Source: Puffinus mauretanicus (lineage: Eukaryota; Chordata; Aves; Procellariiformes; Procellariidae). Taken from it: a stretch of DNA of 64,000 nucleotides. The stretch spans positions 930,001 through 994,000 of the forward strand of contig JAJKFH010000115.1 of assembly GCA_023333565.1 (NCBI GenBank), in the 5' to 3' direction. Shown piece by piece: positions 12,237 through 24,256 of the stretch; within the stretch, counting starts at the first letter, position 1, and the number at the start of each line of letters is the position of its first letter. The position numbers were made by a program, and so were the translations under genes. The notes under the pieces are model-generated. The model did not search any database, was not told the origin of the DNA, and was given only the letters and a program-made list of their open reading frames with translations.

Positions 12237-13484
12237 TAATTCTTATCTGTCAGTTTGTCTTAGGTCAATCAATAAAACTAAGTCACTTCAGGTGTTTGGC
12301 AGAATAACACTTGGAAATGTTCATACCACTGATTATTCTAATTCTTATTATTGTTGCATCATATTTTTCTACTGGAAGAAAAAACTGAATTTTCAGGCAG
12401 CTCTGATCTATGGTTAAGTTTGGTTCTCTGAAGGCTCCAATCCAATCAAATGTCCCTGGAAAGCAAATCTATCCTTTCTGAAGAACTAAAGTTTTATCAG
12501 GTTTTGGAGATGCTCTCGGTTAAGCAGTCAAATTTCTACCAGTCTTATAGCACGGCTTTTTTGTTTTCATCTAGACTGATCTAAAAAGCAGTCTAATACT
12601 TGCTTCACTAATCCTCCCAAATCAGTGCAATAATTTGGCTTTTTCAGTCTCCAGCAATCTAGCCATACAATCACCACATTTCAAGAATCCCATTGCTAGC
12701 AGTCAAACCTTTGAAAGCAAGCAAACAATGCAATAGTTCTGATTTTGCACATGAATCTGATTTTGCTAATGTTCAAAGACAAGAGTGGTTCAGATCTCAG
12801 TTCAAGTGAATCCCTCCTTGCCCTTAAAGTTTGAAGGCAAAAAATCCAGAGGAAAATGCAGCTAGAAAGTTTCTAGCTTGTTTCAAACCATGAATTACTA
12901 ATGACTAGGCATTAGATCTGCATCAGACATGAATGCAATTCTGTTGAAATAACGAAAGCACAATACAGCTTAGGATAACTTTCGGTTTTTATTCTAGGTT
13001 TATGAAACCTATGGGAAGGCAGGCAGTACTTGGCCTGATACAAAGCTGAACTATACATTCAACTCAAAAAAACCCACCAAATCTAATTTGAATGAACAAT
13101 TTGAATTAACAGCAATGCAATGCTTTGGGTCATGTGGTTGAGTTGTTTTGGATGTTTTAAACTGATAACTGTAACCCCTCAACTAGACTTATTGTATCAT
13201 CAAGCCACAAACTCTGATCTATTTTTGTGAATACATGATTTCACAACTGGTTAATTTTCCAATCCTGGGAAGAATCTGTAGAGAACACAAATAGTTTAAA
13301 AGGTAGTTTTGATGACATAATCCCTCCCATTCTGAATAAATATTATACAAACCCATGATATTGTTGTAATGAATAGGACTACAACAAGATGGAACCTACA
13401 ATAAATACAGATTGTTTACATTACTATTCTTTTCAGCACTTACACATCAGAAAAGCAAACAATAACAACAGTAAGTGTTGCTGG
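12237..13484. other. AT-rich DNA, no gene seen
   Basis: No recognisable feature between the first LTR and the palindromic repeat. Confidence 0.6.
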
Positions 13485-13560
13485 AAGAGTGTTTGGCCTG
13501 TGTAAATGGATAGCACTCCATCGACTTCGGCGGAGTTTTGCCGTTTACATCAAAAGATCA
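13485..13560. mobile_element. Old palindromic amniote repeat (MITE-like)
   Basis: The stretch centred on ACTCCATCGACTTCGGCGGA (13515-13534) is an imperfect palindrome flanked by GTGTAAATGG on the left and CCGTTTACATC on the right. It matches the centre of a common reptile/bird palindromic repeat remembered as TTTACAC, ACTCCATTGACTTCAATGGAGT and GTGTAAA. No transposase is present, as expected for a non-autonomous DNA element. The family name is not assigned. Confidence 0.5.
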
Positions 13561-15424
13561 TTTGACATGATTGTGAGGAGCTGTCAGCTACACGTGTAAT
13601 AAGAAGGGAATTATACGTGAAATATAGAAAGGTTTTTGTAAAAAAAAAAAAAAGAAAAAATTGCACATTTATGTAACTGAAAACTAAAGTGCATATAACA
13701 GATTAAATGGGAAAGATGCAGTCACGGCTTTCTTCACGCTCTGTCCGTAAAGTAACTTCTCAAGAGCATTAGTTGAGTTTCAGCATACCTTGTGCTGTTT
13801 TTGGACAGGATCTTGTTTTCTCTGTGGATTCCCTGGATTCAGCACCTTTTAGTGGGATCTGAATACATTCAGGGTCTCTAATGGATTTCCTCAGAGTTGG
13901 CTTCACTTCTACCTTGTTCATGAAGCCTCACATATTCATGGGGCAGGTGAGCAAGATAAATTATTATAAATATATTTGTAATGTATCATCGGTTCTGTAC
14001 GGTATAGCCTCATAAGTTACTATATTCCATGATCAGTGATGAGTAAATTGTTGATCTTCAAAATATCAGCACTAGGTATCCCCCATGAGCAGATATCCCA
14101 GTAAAAGCAGAGCCTTTGCAACACCTGATTCATATTCTCAGGCATTTGTAGTCTAGGGGAAACAAGAAAGCAGTGTTTTAGAAACAGCAGCAGAGCCATA
14201 GTGAGTTTTTTTCAGCTTCGCATAGACTGCCAAGGGCAACTATATCATCATGTTCTCAGCTCTAGTAACTGATGGTGGGAGTTCCAGGTATCCAGTGGTG
14301 GCTTTTTCTGGCCACCATATCCGTGCATCCTACCCACTGAAGGCTGGTATGCACCTGCACAATAACCCGACTCCACTTGCAGGTGGGATAGACGTACACA
14401 TGGCGACTGGGAAGGGCTCTTCTGTCCTCTTTCTTTGGCAAGAATTCTTGAGGAGCTTGTGATAATCTGGATCCGTGGCACTTACTCATCTTTTTTGCCT
14501 ATACCGCCACTTTCCCCTAAAGCCTTGTGTAACAGACTTACCGTAGCTAGCTGAAACAGATCAATTTTCCAACAGCAAATGCCAGCTTGCCACCTTGGGC
14601 TCCCCAGGTACTAGCACAGGGGCTGTATGTCTCCCCTGGTCACTCAGCAGCCTGCCTTGGCAGGCAGCCACACAGCTGAGAGATTTGGGCAGCAGTGAAA
14701 CTTGGAGAACTAGGCAGCTAACTGGGGTGATGACGGAAGGGCCTTACAAAATGCTCAGCAGCAGGTTTTCAGCTACAAGCACTCAAATAATTTTCCTGCC
14801 CAAATAAAAAATCAGTAAATTGCATCCATTTTCTCACAACACTGGAATGTTGTTTGCTTTCCCCAAAATACTGATTTTTTTTTTTTAAGCACTGAAAATT
14901 TTTTTCCCTGATCAGCTCAATTTACTTCCCTGTATCCTCTCTGCGCTCTCTGATGCGTATTTTTTTCCCTACTGGGTTGTTTGTGTTTGTGTACTGCCTA
15001 CCAGAATGAAGCATTGATCTTAATTGAGAGATGCAGGAAGTATTGTAATGTAAACAATTAATTACTATTATGAATATTTAATCAGGAATAGGATGAGCCT
15101 TGTCTAATATACACAGCCACGTCTTAATCCCTGTGTAAGAAGACATGAGGTCAGAATCCATCTTCAATGTGTCTTCTTGTTCTTGGAAGCAATTTGGGAA
15201 AAGAACACACCAGAGCTGTAGCAGGCCAGATAACTTCCTCCTGGCTGGATGTGGAGTCATTAACAAATGGAGTGTCAGCAAAAGGCAAGCCGCAAGTGGG
15301 CTGCTCTTTACAGAGAAGCGAGCCAGGGGCTGAGGATGACAGCAAGGTGGGCACGGCCAGTGCCCTCATTGACAAGGAGCACAGCACTGTGGGATGCTGA
15401 ACACAGAAAACAGAGGGGGTCTGA
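13561..15424. other. Unannotated DNA with T-runs
   Basis: An A-run near 13640 and T-runs near 14875. Several overlapping short frames at 14248-14489 occur on both strands, with no motif. Confidence 0.55.
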
Positions 15425-15600
15425 CCAGCGGCAGTAGGCAGGGTCAGCCAAGAGTCCAGATCACCAGGCAAGCCCATAGGGCTGAGGCTGGCCTGAGGTC
15501 AAGCCAGGAAGTCAACAAGTCCAATCAGGTCAGGATCAGCAAAGTCTGTGGCCAGCCAGAGACGCAGCTGTAAAGTAGCTGAGGCAAGGATCAAGGGCAA
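15425..15600. repeat. Degenerate GGTCA/AAGTC-rich tandem repeat
   Basis: The stretch repeats related words: GGTCAGCCAAGAGTCCAGAT, then GGTCAAGCCAGGAAGTCAAC, then CAGGTCAGGATCAGCAAAGT and GGCCAGCCAGAG. Spacing is irregular, so this is either an eroded minisatellite or part of an unrecognised retroelement. The surrounding 15.15-15.70 kb is less AT-rich than neighbouring DNA. Confidence 0.4.
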
Positions 15601-17325
15601 GGGGCTGAGCATAACCACAACTCCTGCGTAAGAGAGGGGCTAGGGGAAAGGCATCTCACAGCCTGTTCTCACACAGCGCTTTCTCAAGGTAACACAGCCG
15701 CACCACATCAGAGCTAGCTTTGAGCACAAGTGGCTAAACTCTGATGAGAGCCCCAAGAAGCAGTGCGACTGTTTTCAGTGCCCGTACAAAGCTGAATGCT
15801 CCCACCCTTCTGTGGTCTCAGCATTACTGAGGGAGAGCACCCACCAGGAAAGACATTTGTTCAGGTTAGGCACCAAAAGTATTTTGCTCCCCTGTGTGCA
15901 TCTGTAGAGATGAATTTAACAGATCTCCAGGGACATGAGCAGTCTAACACAATATACTTCAGGGTAAGAATTTTTTTATTTTATTTTATATTTTCTCCCT
16001 CAGTTTTAATTAATCTGCACATGGTGTTCTAATGAGCTCTGATGCCGTAGGGTCAGCCATGGGCTCTGGAGCGTCATTTACAGGAGAAGTTTTGTCTCAC
16101 AATGAAAAACCACCATCTTAACACAAAAGCACTAACAAAAGTAGCAAGATTGATAGAAAAATGTAGCCATTTACTTAGCTGCAAGAGATCAGGCTCTTTT
16201 GGGGGCTATGATGAACTTCCAGCCTCTATTTAAAAACAAGATATGGTAGTTTGTTTTGGTAGTAAAAATACCATAGGCAAATGAAAAATACTGTAGACTA
16301 CCAGCTCTTGTGTAGAGAGCAGTAAATGTCTGTGCTTTTCTTGTGCAGCTTCTGCCCATTAACTGTTTAGTTCAGAGCCTAACGAAAAAAACCTACATGT
16401 GATGCACTTCCCAGTTCCCCTCCGGTCCTTCTAGTCTCCAGCATTGTTATGGAAGAGAAAAGAAAAGAATTTAGTAGAGCTCCAATGAATAATTTATTAT
16501 GGAAATTCAATAGGATTTATAAAAAGTGCTTGTAAATAAATGACATTTACTAACAAACGAAATCCCATACCTATGGCACTTCCCGTGCTAGATCCTGGCC
16601 CAATTTAAACTCTGCAAATCAGGGGAGCTAAACCCACTGAGGCTCTAAACCCACAGAATTCTATCCTTATTGCAAGACTTCTTCAAAATCTCCACATGGG
16701 TAGAATTTTGTTACATACTCTGTATGATCTTGCTTTTCTCCCAACCTAATCTGATTGTATTAAATAAAAGAATGAACAAGATTGAATCTGAACAATCATC
16801 ATCAATAGTTTCCTTCCATGATATAACTGAGGCTGGGAGGTTAATATTTTAAAACACTTAAGATTCAGATACATCATTTGATTAATGTTCAAATTTGTAG
16901 TTGATTTTGCAGCTGCCCAAAGCTTTGTAGCAAATACACATCACACGGTGGATTAAAAATCATGTATTCCTAGTGACAGTAACCAGCAACCCAAACACTT
17001 CACTATTTGTATGTCAGCTGATTTCCCATTCCACCCCACCCCCAAGGTAAAACTTGCTACCAGTGAGGTCAAGGCAAAATGCCCTTTGAATTTGAAGAGG
17101 CAAGGACTTCTCATCTCCTTTTGTTTGGTTTTTTGATAGGGGAAAAAGGGTCAAATTAGAGTTTGCTTCCCCTCCCCCCAAATATTTTCACAATTGTGGA
17201 GCAAAACCACTACAGAGATGGGGAGATTTGATATCATTTGCAGAAAAAAACACAATCAAAATGCATGAAAAAGTCTTTTACAAATGGAGATACCAAGGTA
17301 GATGGAAAATCCTTTTATAAGTGTA
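15601..17325. other. Unannotated DNA, no gene seen
   Basis: Less AT-rich to about 15800, then ordinary AT-rich sequence up to the CR1. Confidence 0.55.
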
Positions 17326-17783
17326 AATCATAGAATGGTTTGGGTTGGAAGGGACCTTTAAAAATCATCTAGTCCACCCCCACTGCCATGGGCAGGGACA
17401 TCTTTCACTAGATCAGGTTGCTCAAAGCCCTATCCAACCTTGAACACTTCTAGGGATGGGGCAGCAACTTCTCTGGGCAACCTGTTCCAGTGTCTCACCA
17501 CCCTCATTGTAAAAAATTTCTTCCTTGTAGTCTAAAGAAACTAACTTTCTTTAGTCTAAGTTAGTCTAAACCTACCCTCTTTTAGTTTAAAGCTGTTGCC
17601 CCTTGTCCTGTCACTCAGGCCTTGGTAAAAGCCTCTCTTCATCTTTCTCATAAGCCACCTTTGTATCTTGAAAGGCCACAATAAGGTGTACCTGGAGCTG
17701 TCTCTTCTCCAGGCTGAACAACCCCAACTCTTTCAGCCTTTTTTCACAGGAGCAGTGTTCCAACCCTCTGATCATTTTCATGA
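17326..17783 (-). mobile_element. CR1 LINE 3' fragment
   Basis: The stretch starts with AATCATAGAATGGTTTGGG and GGAAGGGACC, which is the reverse complement of the CR1 3' end, and proceeds through the typical CR1 3' UTR (CATCTAGTCCA, CTTGTCCTGTCACT, TCTCCAGGCTGAACAACCCCAA) before fading near GATCATTTTCATGA. The copy is therefore a 5'-truncated CR1 on the minus strand of about 460 bp with no coding sequence left. Around 17529-17572 the word TAGTCTAA occurs three times, a small local duplication absent from the remembered consensus. The left edge is sharp and the right edge approximate. Confidence 0.93.
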
Positions 17784-18644
17784 CAACTAAACATAAGCGT
17801 CACAAGAATTTTGGCAAAGCTTCTGCTAGTGTACAGAACATATAAGCTGATCTCATTCTGATGCTGAAGTGATACTTTTGTGATGGTACAGTGAAAATAA
17901 CTATCAGATGTATTTGCAATGCATACAAGAATTGGAACACATTAGGGTTGACATGAATTTGAATCACTCTCTCCCTTACTTTTACCTTCCTGAACTGTAT
18001 TTTCCTGCATATAGAAAATTTTCTAGCTTTTGCCACATACTAGTAGTCTTTGTGTCTCCGAATGTGGTGTAGTACTCCTGCTCATTAAGTAATTGAAAGT
18101 GAAAGCTATAGAACGTAAATGGGACAAGGAATAAAAACTTTTCTCTATCCATAGCCACAAATCTCAACCTGCCTGCTGGTGCACCCATCCACTATATGTA
18201 AAACCCCTGTTTTACACTTACAAAAGAGGGGTGTCTATCAACTTTATTAACTAATCTATAGATGCAAGCATGATAGTGCCAGGCACATGCAGTGTTTTGA
18301 ACTTTTCTTATCTAAAGTCTGTAAAAAAACCTTATTTTGCCGCTGATGCTCTTTGATTCTTCCAGGACATCTTAAGAGTAATGCCAGGGAAGAAAGCACA
18401 GGCTGCCTGGTCCTTACAGCACTCTGGAACAACACTACACAACTTCAGGTAGACAAATCACTTTGGTCAACCAGTGGTTCTGCAGTACGGCCATAAACAC
18501 AGTAGTCTGCAGGTGACATAAGAGCTTGCATCAGATGCAGATGGAAACTTCAGCATGTGGTACCTTCATTATAGCTCCGTTTGAAGCTATAGCGGAGAAG
18601 GATAGATTTTATTGTCATTCTTTTCCTTAAAGTGCTTGGGATCT
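17784..18644. other. AT-rich DNA, no gene seen
   Basis: Nothing recognised between the CR1 and the second palindromic repeat. Confidence 0.55.
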
Positions 18645-18730
18645 GATTTTCCTTCTGTTTACACTGGTCTGAACTAAGGGGAAATCTATTAATGTTATTG
18701 GGATTTCATTAATGTAAAGCTGGTGTAATG
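18645..18730. mobile_element. Second copy of the palindromic amniote repeat
   Basis: GGGATCTGATTTTCCTTCTG, TTTACACTGGT, a diverged centre near 18685-18700 and GTAAAGCTGGTGTAATG occur in the order of the same palindromic repeat as at 13485-13560, with opposite halves pairing TTTACAC with GTGTAA. Confidence 0.5.
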
Positions 18731-19689
18731 AATGGAAAAAATTACCCTGTGGCACAGTGTTTTCATTTTGGAGAGTTCCACTGGCAACTTGATCCAAACA
18801 CACGTACAGGTTGGGCTTGACTCACTGATACTGCCTTTCAAAGTAGTTTAGTTCCTTAATTGCAGAATCCAGAACATTATACTTCTTATACGTGAGAACA
18901 TATTGTGACAACCTAATTCAACACTGAAAGTAGTAGCACAGTTACAAACTGATCTTTTTGTAGAGGAAAAAAAGAAAATATGGTTTAATTGCAATTAAGT
19001 AGAATGCTAGTGTTTCATTTTCTTCTTAATAAAGTAAAAAAGCGTGGAGCAAGACTCAAGAGTTTTTACTCACCACATTCACAAAAGTACAAGTAGAGCT
19101 GGCTGGAATATTTAGTCTCACAGAAGTATGAGTCACGGCAATATAAGATCTCAAAGACTGTGTAAAAAAATCAGGTTGGCTTTGTTGAAATTTTATTTTA
19201 GAAGATACTTTGTAAATAACTAATAAAGCCAGGATGACAGTTCTGCCACTTGCAGAATGACATCGTTTAGTTTGATTTTACTTTATTTAAAAGCTGTAAA
19301 ATAAAAGAAAGCAAACAGAAAACAGCCGATTGTTTCACTTGACCCAGACCAGTCTTTTGGATTTCATTCCAATTTGGAATGACAGTGAGTTTACAAATCC
19401 TTGACTAATACTTCTGCAGAAATAGTTTTTACTTGATTTGCTTTTTTTTGATTGCCTGACACAAATACTTTTTCAAGAAAAATCCTTAGGAGAGTTAAGA
19501 TTTGGGGGTTTCATAGATTTGAAGACAAAAGACAGCACTATGGATATTTTTGATTGACATCGTCTGTTACAAAAAGCCGTATGCAGTTATTTCTACATCA
19601 GGCCCACATCAAAATTCCTGCTTTAATAACAGCCTCTCTTCTAGAAAGGTTTAGAATCTTCAAGGGATAGAGAATCAAGATCTTTCTAG
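18731..19689. other. AT-rich DNA, no gene seen
   Basis: No repeat or coding signal recognised. Confidence 0.55.
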
Positions 19690-20350
19690 ACAATTTTTTC
19701 CAACACAAACTATTACTCTCATCATCAAAAAGCATACTTAGTTTTTCTGTTGATGTATCCTCGTTGACCTGTTTTAGAATAGCATCTCATTGACCTCTCG
19801 TATTGTAAGGTTTTTCACATTTATCTCGTCACATCCCCAAAGTCTTTCAGTTTTAATGAAGACTAGAATAATGTTACCAAACCTCACCTTTGAGCTATGT
19901 CCTTTTCCTCAGTTGCAGGCATTACATTTGGCAGAGTCAAAATTCATGCTGTTCAAAGAAGACCCTTTGTCCATTTGCTCTGGATGGGTTTGTATGAGTA
20001 CTTGTCATTTACTACTTCACATGATGTGATATTGGCAAATTTTACCAGCAGTATTTCTACATCCAATTTCCAAGCATTAAACATCTATCCAGTTGTTTGC
20101 TGAAAACATGTTCTCCTTTAACGTCACTATCAAAGTCCCCCGATAAAATCACTCTTTGATAATGCCTCAGTTGACAATCTTCTTATTATTCACCTTTTAA
20201 TATGGACTACATTGATCACAAAATTTAGCAACCTAAAAAAGAGACTGCCATGTCAGACAATGTCAGAAACAACTTACAAATTTCTATAACCAACTTTATA
20301 TCTAATCTCTGTTTCTCTGCCTTGGCTAAAACCAGTAACTTACAAGGAAT
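19690..20350 (-). mobile_element. Ancient CR1/L3-like LINE fragment (RT region)
   Basis: Read on the minus strand, this stretch follows the order of an old amniote CR1 reverse transcriptase region, although heavily diverged. Landmarks on the plus strand are a segment like the remembered CAAAATTCATxCTGTTC block near 19940, a block reading GGCAAATTTTACCAGCAG near 20034, and a stretch near 20250-20310 resembling the consensus part on the encoded V-Y-LDF strand. All open frames are short and broken. Family and edges rest on visual comparison with remembered consensus, so subfamily is not assigned. Confidence 0.6.
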
Positions 20351-22249
20351 ATTTAAGCACTTGTTTCCCCACAGAAGCCTGTGGGAGTTGAGACATTCAT
20401 CTTAGTATGATAAGTTCAAGCCCTTAATAAAATCACACGAAGACGTAGTGACTTCAGTGTATTCCAAAAGTTTCAGTACATTTTCAAATTTGTTTAGAAA
20501 TTCATCCATCAGTTGCAAATTATTTTCTGCAGACCATATATTTTGTTTGCAAATCCCAGCTACAGACTTAAACCTGACCTGGCATCATTCTTGCACTGCT
20601 CCATGATGACATAGCATCTTTGCACTGGTGCTGAGATACCACAGACCTCAGAAGCATGAGTCAGCAGGGCTAACGGATGTCCAGATGGGTTACTAGACAG
20701 TAGCCAAGAGGAAGTCTACTCAAATAATATTTCATGTAGGTTTTAAATGTCTGTAGATTTATTAATCGATCTCTGTTAAATGATACATATGGTTTGGAAT
20801 TTAGTTTCAGAGGTACAGGGATTAGGATGGATGCAAGTGAGCTGCATACAGTTTATTTTCATTTATTTTATTTCAGGCATTTACTTGTATAAAAATTCCT
20901 TTTCTTAGCATTTCTATGTTTTAAATGTACCTATATTTTGTCAGTCTTGAGTGACTTCTTCCTAGGTAGTTAGGTAGGATGAATTTACACAGCTTGGTTA
21001 GCAAACATCAACAATTTATGGGAAATGTCTATTCTAAGATTAGGCTCTTATCACTCTCTCAAAGGGTGAAAATTGCTCTGTAATTTAACATCAGAACAGG
21101 TGACCTAACACAGAAGAAAACCCTCACCAGTTCCCATGCTGGCTGCTTGTTCAGCTTGTTCAGCCTAAGGTGTTCTGCAGAAGCTATGTTTGGAAAGCAT
21201 TAACTTTTTCCAAACAACAAGCATGAGTCCCTAGGCACCCAGAGCCTGCAGGGTTGGGGTGCATCAGGACAGCCTTCCTACGTGTACCGCTGACGTAGTG
21301 GTGGCCATCTCCAAACTTTCACAGCCCTGGGCTCCTGCACCAGCCCTGCCAGGCAGCAGCTCCCAGATACCACCGTTCAGTTGTCTTGGCTCACAGTAGC
21401 AGCACGCTGCTTTTAAAACCAGGAAACCTCCTGAGGGCTCCAAAGTCTCCAGTTTAAACTGCGGCTTTCAAAACATCCCAGGTACCTCTCATAGAAAGCT
21501 CCCCCAGATGACCAGCACCAGGATGAGCACTCGGGCACCCAGCTGTGCAGAAGCCATCACAGGCACAGCCAGCCTCCAGCCTGTGCTGGCCAGGGTGCGC
21601 TCATAGGCCTCATGAGCTTTAAAGTCTGGCAAACTGAGCAACCAGCGGTCACACTCTCCTCAGTTTCCCCCCTGTTAGTTTTGGCCAGCGGAGGGGGAGG
21701 TGTCCTTCCTGCGGGGAAAGCAAATGGGAATGCAAGGGAAAGGTTTGAGAGTGTCACGGTGCACGCAGAGAGCTGATTCACGCTGAGCCCAAGCGAAGCC
21801 AGCACCTCAGGCTGAGCAGTCTCCAGCTCAGGGAATTTTACTTAACTCATTGCCAATTAACACCAACTTTTACTCACAGATTTGGGCATTGGGAAAAAAA
21901 GAAAACAAACCATTAAAAAAAGGCTTGGGGAAACACCTTTCCTCCTCCTTCCTGAGGCTCAGTTCAAGTCCAGCTCCTCTCCTTACCGCCCTCCTAGTGT
22001 CACATCACCTCACCATGCCCTGCACTCAGCCCTGGGATGTGGCAATGGGTGGCATGGGTGGTTTGGGGTCATTTTCTGCCTGCCTCTCCTTCCTGCCTCT
22101 TGCTTTCCTCCATTACTCCTTGCTTCTCCCTGCTCCTCTGTCCCAGTGTGGGTCACCTCCAGGCTGGGGTACCTGCTCCCATGACTGCATCTCCAGCTGC
22201 AGCCCCACAATGTCCCTTTCCACATGTCCTCGCTGCCGCCAGCTGCCAC
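20351..22249. other. AT-rich to GC-richer transition, no gene seen
   Basis: From about 21240 the DNA becomes GC-richer, leading into the CpG patch. The 190-codon frame at 21850-22422 is low-complexity (Ser/Pro/Leu/Cys-rich) and is not supported as a gene. Confidence 0.55.
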
Positions 22250-22690
22250 TCTTTCAAACGTGGAGGTGCCACACAGTTCCCGTCCCCCCAGCTGCAGGTT
22301 TGGCACACGACGGGCCCTTCACCACAGAGCCAGAGCTGGCCAGAACCAGCTGTGACCGGCTGGGGGCAGCCCCTGCTGCCCTGGGTGCGACACTGCCAGC
22401 CATGTCCAGCTCCCTCACGTGAGGTTTCACCGGGGCCAGAAGGCAGGTGCTCAGCCCACCCCTCCGGCTCAACGCGAGGCAGGTAGAAGGGGGCTCTCCG
22501 TCCGTGAAGCTGCCCTGCCTGGGCCCGGCCTCGCGGAGGGGACGTGCGAGCTTTCGGCCTGAAAGCACTTGGTACGGCAAAGCTGGTGGCCAGACGTGGA
22601 GAAATGGCGCTGGGTTCAAGCACGCCCCACTCTTACAGAAGTAAATATCGCAATATATAGTTTAGCTGTTGCTGCAGCAATGCGCATCAA
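22250..22690. promoter_or_regulatory. CpG-rich patch, candidate CpG island
   Basis: CpG dinucleotides are frequent here (for example GCCCGGCCTCGCGGAGGGGA, CTCCGTCCGTGAAG, GCTCAACGCGAGG) while flanking DNA is CpG-poor and AT-rich. An E-box CACGTG lies at 22416-22421. Open frames occur on both strands in several frames, which is what high GC produces, so none is called a gene. It could be a distal promoter, an enhancer or the start of a non-coding transcript. Confidence 0.45.
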
Positions 22691-22809
22691 AACCAGGGAT
22701 TTCTCCGCCCCCCCAGTTAATTTTTGTTATTAAATTTTAAATGAGAAATCCAACCATAACTATTGTATTTAATTTGGATACATGGTATTATTTACACTGT
22801 TCAATAAAA

Positions 22810-22829
22810 CAATTGATTTCAATCAATTG
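22810..22829. repeat. Short perfect inverted repeat
   Basis: CAATTGATT, TC, AATCAATTG: nine-base arms with a two-base centre, about 120 bases right of the CpG-rich patch. Confidence 0.7.
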
Positions 22830-24117
22830 CACTTGAGCTTTCTCTGTGTTTTAAAAGAAATGGATAATTCTTCATAACCAGGTCAATTGTAGAATTCGGT
22901 AGGGGTGGGAAAACACATTTCCACCAGCATTGAACCCTCCCAGGGCGTGAAAGGCATTCACAGAGCCAAACGTCTTCATGGGGAGCGGCTCCAGACCACT
23001 CTGCAACCACAGAGGGGCTGGTGCCAGTGTAACGAGCCATGAGCAAACGGCATTGCGTAGCCTTGGGATAAATTTTGGTGGCCCTAAGCAAGAGGTGAGG
23101 AAAGAAGAGTTAAGACAGGAAGGAGCCTTCCCTTCACTGTTTTTAAGTGTTGAGAAAAGTGCACTGATCTTCCCAAAAAGGGTAAAAAACATACAGGGTT
23201 TTGCCCTCAATATATACACCTCATTCTTTCTAAAAAGGCAAGTGGACATAGTGGGTTTTAAGCTATGTATGCCCAGGCCCTGCACAGCACATGGGAGGGG
23301 CAAAAGAGCAAACGACCTCCCTCCCTTCAATTCAACCAATCTGTCACCTATTTTCCCTTTGGGGGGGAAAAAAGTAGATAAATATTGCCTGTATTTAATT
23401 TCTACCAGTACTTAAAACACAATAACTGCCATACTCATATTGAATCTCTACCCTAGTTCAGTATCCTTTGTACAACACTGGTTATTAACAGAGGATTAGA
23501 AGACAGATTAAGTGAAATAATTCAAGTCCTGGGTGATTCTTCCTTTGGTATAACATTGGTATTCTCAGTACCAAGATGGGGCACACATCAGCTCCAGAGA
23601 TCTGAAAGCTAACCCAACGCTGTCAGAAAGCTGAAATGACCGTGTGCTTCTGACGCTGAGCTGGAACCAGGCAGCATAATGGAGTTTTGAAAGACCTGCA
23701 AAGAGCAACTTGAAACTAGAGCTACTCTACAAGTGACTCTGAACAAACACATCCCAAAATGTGTGAACCAAAGTCATGACTATAAAAGGGAAACTGAACC
23801 AACAGAAGGTAATTGTCGTTTGGGGTTTTTTTTTTGTTTGGGTTTTTCGTTGCTGTTTTTGTCTTTGTTGTTTTTTTTTTTCCCCTGATTTTTTGTTAAA
23901 CTCCGCTAAGTTAATTTGGAATGGCTGTTGCTTCCACAGAACTAGAACAGCTAGATCCACTAAAGTCAAGGGATACTTCCTATGGGCTTCAATAAGATTT
24001 CCATCAAGGTTCAAAATAAATAAATAAAACCAAAAATCTGTAAAATCCCCTATCTTTCTCAATACAAGGATCTATATTAGAGTCACATACAATCAGGTGA
24101 TGCCCCTGGGATTTGGA
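22830..24117. other. Unannotated DNA, no gene seen
   Basis: Overlapping frames at 22872-23415 lie on both strands without motifs. The T/G tract is listed separately. Confidence 0.55.
23820..23886. repeat. T/G-rich low-complexity tract
   Basis: Poly(T) runs separated by short G or C words (TTTGTTTGGGTTTTTCG and similar). Confidence 0.85.
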
Positions 24118-24256
24118 TTACAAGACCATCTAGCCCACTAGCTAGTCTCCAACAATGGCTGTTAGGGAAACTTTAGGAAAAACTGTATGAGAAGTAGGAT
24201 AAACATAGGATGACTTTCCCTCTGATAGCCTTTAAGTATCTGCCAAACGCCATATT
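24118..24256 (-). mobile_element. Possible old CR1 3' fragment
   Basis: The segment includes CCATCTAGCCCACTAGC followed by TCTCCAACAATGGCTGTTAG and, further on, CTTTCCCTCTGATAGCC. This resembles the reverse complement of the 3' part of old reptile-type CR1 copies, in which CCATCTAGTCCAGTA is followed by a CAACAGTGGCC block. It is short and diverged, so family assignment is tentative. Confidence 0.5.

Noticed and set aside
21850..22422. Longest open frame in the window (190 codons)
   Set aside because: It lies in a GC-rich patch where several frames on both strands are open, is low-complexity in Ser, Pro, Leu and Cys, and has no recognisable motif.
22153..22623. Opposite-strand 156-codon frame
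   Set aside because: Same GC-rich cause; overlaps other frames and has no family resemblance.
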